From Fragilaria crotonensis (Eukaryota; Bacillariophyta; Fragilariophyceae; Fragilariales; Fragilariaceae): a stretch of DNA of 64,000 bases. Made by a program: the position numbers and the translations under genes. The stretch lies in NCBI GenBank assembly GCA_022925895.1, contig JAKSYS010000009.1:244481-308480 (forward strand). Direction: 5' to 3'. Positions 56,170-64,000 of the stretch are shown here, in pieces; position 1 is the stretch's first letter; each line of letters opens with the position of its first letter. Under the pieces are notes generated by a model. The model was not told the origin of the DNA and did no database searches. It saw only the letters and a list, made by a program, of their open reading frames with translations.

Positions 56170-58026
56170 ATGTCAGACGCCGGGGAGCTCCGACACGAAG
56201 ATGACTGTCTTGTTGTCACCATCGACATTGTGGACTGCCCAATGGCGGAAATCCCACTCACAGAAGTCTTCGACGTCCTCACGAGGACACTTCTCGATAA
56301 CTATCACGACGTTATTCGCGATTCGGTTCTCCAACAACTCCAAGACACCACTTGGCTCTCGGAGGATTTGGTACCTTCATTGACAGACTCCGGTTTTGGG
56401 ATGTACCATGCCCGTGATCGCAATCACGTCATTTCGTTGCGTAAACCTGCACTACAGCGCTTGATCAACCAGCGCCTCAAGGATCTCTCTCGCCCCTCGG
56501 ACCTCGTCCATGTCCCTGTCCTGATCCGTTTCCTTATGCCTGCGATCGACATTCCGAAACCACCAGGATCATCTGTTGCTTCCGATAGCACACATGAGAG
56601 CCGTTCCCGGCACTCCCGACGAGGACCACCATCGGTGATCGATACATCCGTACATGTCGATACGCCACCTGCTCTCGCTGCCACGAACGAAGATCAGCCC
56701 CCGCCAAGTGTCGACGTCGGCACGAACGACGATCCTGCCATTGCCGCTCCGACTTTTCGAGGACATCCGATCGATACCCGACCCACCAGTGGTCACGGAC
56801 CACCGATGGCCGCGGGTCGTTTTCAGACCCCCCCCGATGCGGTTCCGCCTCGTCCGTTATTCGACTCTGCAAGGACAGCTCGTACCGGAACGTTGACCCG
56901 TACGCCAACTCGTATGCACCCTTTTTCGGCCGAAGTGACCTTCGGTGCCGAATCGTTTGAGGACTACATGTGCCAGTTCATGTGTGGCGAGGTGAAGTTC
57001 AAAGACTTTTGGAAGGCGAGCATCCCGAAATTTGATTCGTCTAAAAACGATTCATTTGTTCACTGGTACAAACTATTTTGTTCCACTTGCCTTCAGTGGG
57101 GAGTGTGGTGCCCCCCATACGAATCGGCGCAGGAGGATTCGATCCACGGAAAATGGTGGCTTTGGCTGCCTGCTTCCGTTCGCGAAAAGGACTCGTTCAT
57201 GTCAGGACTAATCTACACCGCTCTCACCCAGGAATCCACCTTCCCGAATGGTTCCCGAGAACAGAGCGCCGTCGAAGGTTGTCCCCCCCAAGCAGGGTAT
57301 CACGTGGTGTACTCATTGTTCCGCCTACACCATCCCCTCCTTCACTCCGTGTTCTTGACGGCCAGCGAAATCCCTCGCCAGCGACGCACCGAACCTTTCA
57401 GTTTGTACATCCGCCGGCTTCAAGACTTCATGGTACGAGAGCGTCAAGCCACTCGCACGTACACCGAATCGGAGGCCCTCGATCTATCTGTCCGCAATTT
57501 GACGTCCGAATGGCGCCCTGAGATCCGACGTCTAGTCGAACGCGACAAGCGCACCGGCCACGATGGCGCGCTTCCGTTCAAGCTTTTGTTGGCGCAACTC
57601 GCAACGACGTTCGTCGAATATGCATCCGAGATCGGCCGCGACCCACCGTCCTCGCAGCATGCGACTACGGGAAGGACGCCAACGTCAATCATCCGGCGCA
57701 TCGAAACCGCGTCGCCCGACTTCTCGTCATCCATGTCCGAAGCGACCCTCGACGACGAAGAAATCAATCTGATGGTTCGTGCTATTTCCCAAAACCAAGA
57801 TGCGTCTTCTGTTTGCCTCGGTTGTCAATTGCCGGGTCACAAATTGGAGGAATGCAACCGCTTCGTTGATTACATCGTCGCCGAAGGTTTGGCGCAACGC
57901 AACCCCCAACTCAAGGCTCAGATCGCGAACTCGCACAAGCAATTTCGCAGCCGCCTGAACTCAGCCAATGCCCGCGGTCGCCCAACGCCCTCCACCAACC
58001 GGACCACATCACAAGGTGGCGGGTAG
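56170..58026 (+). CDS. Retrotransposon Gag-like protein with CCHC knuckle, no pol
   Basis: An intact 618-aa frame. The first 240 residues are polar and Pro/Thr rich. The middle (FKDFWKASIPKFDSSKNDSF, then WLWLPASVREKDSF and RTEPFSLYIRRLQDF) resembles the capsid-like helical part of LTR-retrotransposon Gag in diatoms. Near the C-terminus CLGCQLPGHKLEEC is a CCHC zinc knuckle. The stop is followed by AT-rich repeat DNA, with no protease, integrase or reverse transcriptase for 400 bp before an opposite-strand gene. It is therefore a gag-only element or a domesticated gag. Codon use is GC-rich and even, and the frame is undamaged, unlike the Copia remnant at 61-63 kb. Confidence 0.75.
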   Translation: MSDAGELRHEDDCLVVTIDIVDCPMAEIPLTEVFDVLTRTLLDNYHDVIRDSVLQQLQDTTWLSEDLVPSLTDSGFGMYHARDRNHVISLRKPALQRLINQRLKDLSRPSDLVHVPVLIRFLMPAIDIPKPPGSSVASDSTHESRSRHSRRGPPSVIDTSVHVDTPPALAATNEDQPPPSVDVGTNDDPAIAAPTFRGHPIDTRPTSGHGPPMAAGRFQTPPDAVPPRPLFDSARTARTGTLTRTPTRMHPFSAEVTFGAESFEDYMCQFMCGEVKFKDFWKASIPKFDSSKNDSFVHWYKLFCSTCLQWGVWCPPYESAQEDSIHGKWWLWLPASVREKDSFMSGLIYTALTQESTFPNGSREQSAVEGCPPQAGYHVVYSLFRLHHPLLHSVFLTASEIPRQRRTEPFSLYIRRLQDFMVRERQATRTYTESEALDLSVRNLTSEWRPEIRRLVERDKRTGHDGALPFKLLLAQLATTFVEYASEIGRDPPSSQHATTGRTPTSIIRRIETASPDFSSSMSEATLDDEEINLMVRAISQNQDASSVCLGCQLPGHKLEECNRFVDYIVAEGLAQRNPQLKAQIANSHKQFRSRLNSANARGRPTPSTNRTTSQGGG

Positions 58027-58450
58027 TACATGTAACATATTTGTTACATAGACTGTTTTTTTTTGAGTCCGGTACACTTCAAAATATCTTATTACAATGT
58101 ACCATATTGTTTTTCCTGTTTGTTTTTTTGTGCATGTACCAATATTTTTTGAGTCCAGTACATCGTCCCGACGTGCATGTTACATGTAACATTTTTTTTA
58201 TTGTACCATTGCCTGCTTACTGTCCGTAATTTGTTTGTCTTTGTACAATGTTTTTTTTAGTCCAGTACAGCGTGTAACATTCATTCTACACCAATCACCT
58301 TTTGTCACTGCACCACGCATGCTTTGGATGTCCATTCTTTGGTACAATGTATGCCTTGTGTACTAGTACATATATCTTGTCACAGTACCATTCCCTGTAT
58401 AATAATACTGCTTTTCATAGTACTGGGTTGCTGCGTTCAATTGTTGCTAG
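58027..58450. repeat. Degenerate roughly 95-bp tandem repeats after gag
   Basis: Three T-run plus AGTCCNGTACA words occur near 58055, 58147 and 58250, with TTGTACCAT and ATGTTACATGTAACAT words between them. It may be the 3' untranslated part or a decayed terminal repeat of the gag element. Confidence 0.55.
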
Positions 58451-60228
58451 TTACAACTCAATAAATGCATTGACTACTTGTTCATTCCGGTCCAAACTCC
58501 TTTGCGAATCACTGTAATCCACCTCCCTCTCATTGCTCCTCTCCACTCCCTGTCCTGCTTGTTGCCGCAGACTTGCCATTAGCCTACTCTCAGCCTCCCT
58601 TGCATTTCGACTGGCCCTGTCCTCTTGCACCATTTGGCACAATTCATTGAATCGCAGCACACCGTCCTCGCTCCAGCCTCCATATTCACAGTACCCAACG
58701 CTACTTCTTGTGTACCTCCCAGCAATCCGTTTTGACCTCTCTTCTCCCCTTCGATCCTCGTGGTACCTCTTGATCCACTTGTCAATATAATTTTCATATA
58801 GAAGCAACGCAAATGCTTCGTCCGAAACCGTCACAATCAGTTCTCCGGTATCGTTTGATGTTGCTTCTGATATCATTGCCTTATACTTTGTCCTCGCCCC
58901 CCATGCCCTCTTTCCACTGACACATTCCAGCAATTCACCAGCAAACCACAGAAAGGCCTCTCTCCAGATCAGACTGTGACTGCCGTAGCTTGCAAAGGAT
59001 ATCCATTGAATAGGGCGGTGGCTCCACTTCATCAACATGGTTTTTAATCTTCAGCAGTTTCATCACTGCTTCAGTAGCAGCTTGCCCACATGTGCTACGT
59101 TTAGTATTCAGGCTTCCAACGACACATGTTTTGTAGATCCTCACAAATTTGGAAGCATCAGCTGGTTTCTCGAATCCACAACCACCTGCATTACCTTGTC
59201 GAAGTGTTCCCGCTTGTAATGAACTTGCATTTCCGGAAGACTTTCGTTTTCACCACAATCTGTATGCGATCGGCAACATGTTTCTGCTGCATTGCTTTTG
59301 CGGCTCTGTAGGACATGGCTCGTCTTCCGGCTTCATGTAGTAGTGTCCGATCTCCTGCCCTGTACCTGATATCTTGTCCAACACCTTCGTGATGTTCCCA
59401 AATGGACTCCTGCTGATTCTGCACGTGGTGTCTCTGGTGCATTTCCTGATTCATTGGAGGTTGCTGCTGTCGAGAGACCAACAAGTCATCATTGAAGTCG
59501 TTTCCTCTGGATGGAGGCAATCGTCCATTCTGACGAACATGGTTGTCTGACTGTGTGCTTGTCCAATGATTGAGTGGAGCTTGTGTCCTGTTCTGGTCAC
59601 GTGCAGTTTGGACGGTGGGTCTGTCTCGAATGGAGGTCTGCCTCCGGTAGATGGCGGCCTGCCACCGACTTGCATATTTGCAGTACTGTTGCTTCCACCC
59701 TGCAGCATATTCCCATTGTTCAGGTGGTGAAGTGTCACCTGGAATGTCTCTGGATGGAGGCATGCCGTCGACTTGCACATCACCAGAAAAATGGGGTCCT
59801 CCCTCCTGTTGCTGGCGATCCCGCTCATGGTGACCTTCTCCTACTGCATGAGAGTCATCCTCACTACTAGAGCAGTTATCTTGTGAAAGGGTGTCTAGTT
59901 CCTCCAATACAGACTTAGATGGTGAGCTTCCTCTACTCTCGTTGCCATTTGCGTTCAAATGCCGTTCCAAATTTTGATTCAAGTTGCGCAGACTCCTCCT
60001 CTGCTGTACTCTCCTTCCCTGCACATCTTTTAACCTACCTCCTGATTCTCGGTCTATGTTTTCATCATTCCAAACCCTCTTTGGCGGCATTCCTGTTTGT
60101 CTTAATTGCTTGTTTCCTCTTACCTGGTCGTACAATGTTTCAGACAATGTGTTGGAGTTTGTGCGTTTCTTTTCATGTTTTGTGCGCTCCTTTTTGTTGG
60201 GCGGATGCGAGGACAACCGGTCGTACAT
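58451..60228 (-). pseudogene. Lineage-specific repetitive-family gene, frame broken at least twice
   Basis: The N-terminal frame from ATG 60228 is Gln/Arg/Ser rich and disordered (MPPKRVWNDENIDRESGGR is an alternative start at 60090). A middle frame (59240-59000) reads HYKREHFDKVMQVVVDSRNQ and NFVRIYKTCVVGSLNTKR. The C-terminal frame (59030-58451) reads GARTKYKAMISEATSNDTGE, then VSDEAFALLLYENYIDKW and YGGWSEDGVLRFNELCQMVQED. The DEAFALLLYENY and GGWSEDG..RFN blocks recall a multicopy diatom family of unknown function, often near mobile DNA. Frame changes are near 59240 and 59020. Whether these are real breaks or errors is open. Confidence 0.6.
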
Positions 60229-60636
60229 TTGATTTCAAATCACCGTACTAGTACTCCTTGTACATGCTGTATGTACAGCTATATTTACTACGTTTATGTT
60301 CTATCGTATACATGGTGTATACATATGTCTCCACGTACGCATTGCTATGTTACTGTAGTACGTTTAGTACCACGCATGGTATTTGAATTTTGTTTGTACC
60401 AGGATGATGTTTTCGTTGGGCGGATGCGAGGACAACCGGTCGTACATTTGATTTCAAATCACCGTACTATTACTCCCTGTACATGCTGTATGTACAGCTA
60501 TATTTACTACGTTTGTGTTCTATTACATGGTGTACACGTACATATACATATGTCTCCACGTACGCATTGCTTTGTTTCTGTAGTACGTTTAGTACCTCGC
60601 ATGGTATTTGAATTTTGTTTGTACCAGCATGATGTA
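60196..60636. repeat. Tandem duplication of 219 bp spanning the 5' end of the preceding gene
   Basis: Copy 1 is 60196-60414 and copy 2 about 60415-60636; both start TTGGGCGGATGCGAGGACAA. Copy 1 includes the start codon and first ten codons of the minus-strand gene; copy 2 repeats these codons and the same promoter. Copies differ by scattered substitutions and small indels, mostly in GTAC/TACATA words. Confidence 0.92.
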
Positions 60637-60925
60637 GATGTCTGTGCCGGGTACTTTGAGGCATAGTACCTGAATTCAATTCTACACCGGTTTGCAACGC
60701 ATTTTCTCAATGCAAAGATATATAGTCACGTATGTAGTATTTCGAACGAATTTTTGCGTGCTTATGCGCATATGCTCCCATTATGAGCAAGTTGTAGTAT
60801 GCATATCTTTGATACTTAGCACAGGTTGATACGTACTGCAAACATGTCAGTGCCACAACGGTTATGATACGTCGTTTTGCACGTATTGCAGGTGTAAGCT
60901 ACAGTTATCAAATGGTTTCCAAGTT
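60637..60925. other. Spacer
   Basis: No gene. The CoDi-like remnant stops at the right edge of this spacer. Confidence 0.4.
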
Positions 60926-62860
60926 TCAACTTATTCCTGTTGGCTTACGACTCACAAAACCAGAAGAAATACCGTCAAGGGATAAAGGAATACGCAACTT
61001 TGCGGTTGGAAGATAAATAGAATGCGAAGACTTGGAGTCAAACTGTCGTGGGACATCCGCAACAATGACACCATTCGCGCGTAATTGATTTGGGTTCAGC
61101 AGAGTGACATCCACTGGTCCCCAAAATACAGAGCCTCATGGATAATGAGGATGTATGGTTGTCCATTCTGAGGATGGATCCACATAGTCGCAACCGTGGC
61201 GATGGAAACATCCTGTATGGGTTTATATTCACCACTGTAAGGGTGAACAGTGACCTGACGACCTTCGTCAGAGAGAAGCAGAGTGTTGCGACCTGCAACA
61301 CAAGTATCCGCATGAGAATCTAGTTCAGTCCTCATGTCATCGTCATCGTTGCCGCATGGCTTGGACGCAGAGACACGAAAGACATGTTTCACAAAACGGG
61401 AAGAGCAAAAGGGCCCGGCCTCTTGAACATAAGATTCACCTAACTTTAGGTCTGTCTTAACAAGAGCCGGTTCGGATCGTCAAGCAGGCTTCTGCTGCTC
61501 AACATGGGCAGCACGGCCAAACTGTTTTCCAGCGTTGGAGGGGACAGGGGTCTCCTTCCCTTCATCGTCAGGTGGAGCATCCTCCTGAGTAGTGACAGCT
61601 GCAACACTTCGAGCTTCAGACTTCTCCTTCTTCTCCTTCTTCTTAGCTGCTTGACTTTAGCCTTCTCAAAAGGCTTCAGCTTGTTGTAATCCTTGGCAGA
61701 ATACTGCCCAGAGTGAATCGCAATTCCACTCGGCGACTTGTCGTCATCACTTGACTTACCCTTTTTCTGCTTGGCCTTCTTCTTATCCTTAACAATTCCA
61801 ACCTTGGCAATCTCTCGGATGTCGGAGGGCGACTTCGTCCTGGTCTTGGTGTTCTCCACAATTGTCTTGAAGTACTGCTGGCACACCTCAAAGTTAGTAA
61901 GCTTCTGCTCATCGCCCATACAAGTTTGAATAGCAGTCTCCAACTTTGGGTCACGAATACCAGCAAGGAAATCGGTCACCTTCTTGGTCTCTGCAACTGG
62001 TTCCTCCAAGAACAACAACTCATTATGCGCCTGCTGGTGCCTTCCCACATACTGGTCAAGGAGAACTTCCTTTCCCAGTGAAGATGGCAGTAGTAACCAT
62101 AGCATAAGCCTTGGCCTTCCTGGTGGCAATTGCAGATCTGCCCTCAGCCTGCGACTTCAAGGCCTTGAAGGCAGCACGTCCATCGCGTCTCCTGTTGAAG
62201 GGTTGGACAAAAGGCCAGCCAGGTCCCTCCATGACAAAGGGTTTGAGAATATCAAACACTCTCTTGCTGTCAGCGAGAAGGTTTCACCTCCAAGATTGAC
62301 GTGGCAACCAAGTCATCATCGACAGAGTCCCAGTCATTGCGTGCAAGATCATCAGGGGCAACCTCATCATTGTCACGAATGACATAAGCCAGAGGGGTTC
62401 CAGCAACAACGCTTCTGTGTTGGGATAAATAAGTTGTAAACAGTTCAACCCATGTTGGCCATCCTGTCATCGACGCCAGCTTCGTGGATCCTTCGTGTCA
62501 TCCCCATCCTTCTTGGCTCGATCAATCTCCTCCAACTCCGTCAACCGATTTAGAAAGCGCGTGGTGGCGCGTTCGTCAAAGTGGGCAGGGTTTGGAGCAT
62601 CACCGCGAAGGATACAGTAGTCCGCCCAAGGCGAAGAGCTTGAACTTCCGGACCGCAAGGTAGGGAACGTTGGAGTAGGGACAGGATCTTCATCTTCTTC
62701 GATGTGTCGCCCTTGGTTTCCACCTGGATAGATGCTGGATCATCTTGTCGATCTCTGGGAATGGGAGGTCAGTAAGGTCATGAATAGTGTGAATGCCCTG
62801 ATTGTCAAGCAATTCATGGCGTGGGAGCATCAAACCCCGCGGGTGAGACAAGCAGTGAAG
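60926..62860 (-). mobile_element. Copia (CoDi-like) retrotransposon remnant: gag, protease, start of integrase region
   Basis: Minus-strand order: gag N-terminus (LLDNQGIHTIHDLTDL and DLPFPEIDKMIQHLSRWK, about 62820-62720; WADYCILRGDAPNPAHFDER), gag core (FDILKPFVMEGPGWPFVQPF; YVGRHQQAHNELLFLEEPV), a Lys-rich linker, then protease (ELDSHADTCVAGRNTLLLSD at about 61330, the DSHADT catalytic motif I associate with diatom Copia elements), LIIHEALYFGDQ, and DVTLLNPNQLRANGVIVADV with ESSHSIY-like SSHSIYLP. It ends at 60926, before integrase core, reverse transcriptase and RNase H. Several frame changes break it. No LTR seen. A decayed fragment. Confidence 0.85.
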
Positions 62861-64000
62861 GATCTGTGCTCTGCCATGGTGGAAAGAAGATGGGAAAGTA
62901 GTTACCAGGTTTTGGTGGGTTTACAGCAAATTCGGAAAATTATGGGTTCAATCCTTGGAAAACATTTCCAGCGGGGCGTGAAAGCAGTACATTTCCTACG
63001 TGGAAACGCGCTTTCAATCCCGGCAAGATACGTGAAAACCGGTATGTTTCCTGCGTGAAACGGGTATCCAGATATCCTCCCAATTTTCGATCGTGCATGC
63101 CGTGGAAACGCGGGAAACCCTCTAAGTAGACGGCGGCCCTTCGCTCGTGCCACGTCGACACAGGGCTGTCGGATCAAAAAGATCCCAAATCGATCGTGCC
63201 AGATGTTGATCCGCGCGAGGAATTACCCACGAATGCGGTCAATCGCGCCTGGAAACTCGAAAATGTGCGTTTCAATAAATCCAAAGCACCTAAGCAAAAC
63301 TTCCCAGTGGGCATCCATAACACTCATTGTTATGCCCATGCAGTCTTCACATTCAAGCAGGCATTCATTGCCGCGTGCGTCAGTGGTAATCGCTCATTCT
63401 TATGCAGGCATTGCATGTATGAAGCGGTCATCGGATTGTTTGGACCTGGAAACAATTATGCCAACCAAGGAGCTTTAATCAACCAAGACTAGTTAATTTG
63501 TCCAGCATAGGCCAATCTCCTAGAGATTGTACTGGAGCAATCGCTTTAACCGACTCCCATTTATCGGTAACGTATTTCTCATAAATACAACCAGTAGGAA
63601 TGACGTGCAGCAAGAAACTTTTCTACGCCAAACAGCGTTTGCTGAAGTCGGTTATCATCCTCCCCCTCGACAGCGCTGGATGGCGCTTCAGGGAGGATCC
63701 CCCTGTTGGGAAATGGTCTCTGCGCTCCGGAAGTGTCTTCCGGCACGCCGACGGCAGCGTTACCGTCTATGAGCATCGACTGCAGGCCTGGGTCATTCGA
63801 CCGCAACGATCCGCGGCCTATGTGCGCAGAATTCGAGCTCCTGCTCAGGCTGATCAGGCCCCATCATCCTCCTTGGACGAAAGCAATGAACCACAGCGCC
63901 GCCCTTGAGCGTCTGGGTCTGATAAACTCAATTAAATCCGTCGCAAGTGCGGTACATCCGCCCTTGCAGGAGATTGTCTCTAGCAGATAGAACTAATCAC
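62861..64000. other. Right end of window, no supported gene
   Basis: Short plus-strand frames (62732-63058, 63196-63492, 63600-63908) show no known motif. GTGAAAC/GTGGAAAC words recur between 62990 and 63115. One frame at 63196 (HCYAHAVFTFKQAFIAACVS) looks protein-like but is not recognised. Confidence 0.4.

Overview
The window is nuclear DNA of a eukaryotic alga, most probably a pennate diatom. The evidence is a fucoxanthin-chlorophyll-protein-type light-harvesting gene with an ASAFAP plastid-import motif, short GT-AG introns of about 70-130 bp (longer in a few places), Copia remnants whose protease carries the DSHADT motif I associate with diatom CoDi elements, and lineage-typical LRR, ShKT, helicase-associated-repeat and ankyrin proteins. 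I cannot fix the species; Seminavis-like pennates are a fair guess. Genes lie on both strands, most are single genes with one or no intron, and there is no operon logic.

Layout. 0-5.5 kb: 5' end of a light-harvesting gene (minus) facing away from an ankyrin/coiled-coil gene, a short inverted-repeat transposon, then a complete four-exon PP2A catalytic subunit. 5.5-10.4 kb: no convincing gene; a possible decayed 4-kb element with GGTAAAGG subterminal repeats. 10.4-20.5 kb: helicase-associated-repeat protein, a frame-broken ankyrin gene, assimilatory nitrate reductase (intact, 883 aa) and a fibrillin-like gene broken by a perfect 8-bp duplication. 20.5-27.2 kb: a hAT-like MITE with a perfect 8-bp target duplication, a phosphate-binding-protein-like gene continuing into a Hedgehog-type Hint domain and membrane helices, a LINE 3' end with a PIP-box-like tail, and a frame-broken 3' part of PAN2. 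27.2-34.7 kb: a 1294-aa coiled-coil/PDZ-like protein, a trypsin-like protease with a mucin-like stalk, a small tail-anchored protein. 34.9-42.6 kb: Ser/Pro/Thr-repeat secreted protein, an inverted fragment of the PDZ-like gene, a ShKT-methyltransferase, a heptamer satellite and an LRR membrane protein. 43-53.3 kb: MYND finger protein, a small unknown, a PD-(D/E)XK-like protein, a sulfotransferase and a polyserine protein. 56-64 kb: a retroelement-rich tail with a gag-only gene, a frame-broken repetitive-family gene with a duplicated 5' region, and a CoDi-like gag-protease remnant.

Three themes run through the window. First, many otherwise well-conserved genes are broken by one-base indels, often at short homopolymers and often clustered within 100-200 bp, while very long ORFs nearby are intact; this may be assembly error rather than gene death. 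Second, hAT-like signatures recur: two CAG-ended MITEs and an 8-bp duplication that looks like an excision footprint. Third, intergenic DNA is extraordinarily rich in GTAC-containing words, and one pair of dispersed repeat copies suggests these words arrive as short insertions.

The most unusual protein is the PBP-Hint-membrane gene at 22.2-24.6 kb. The other functions (photosynthesis, nitrate assimilation, PP2A signalling, mRNA deadenylation, surface proteins) are ordinary algal housekeeping and do not form one pathway.
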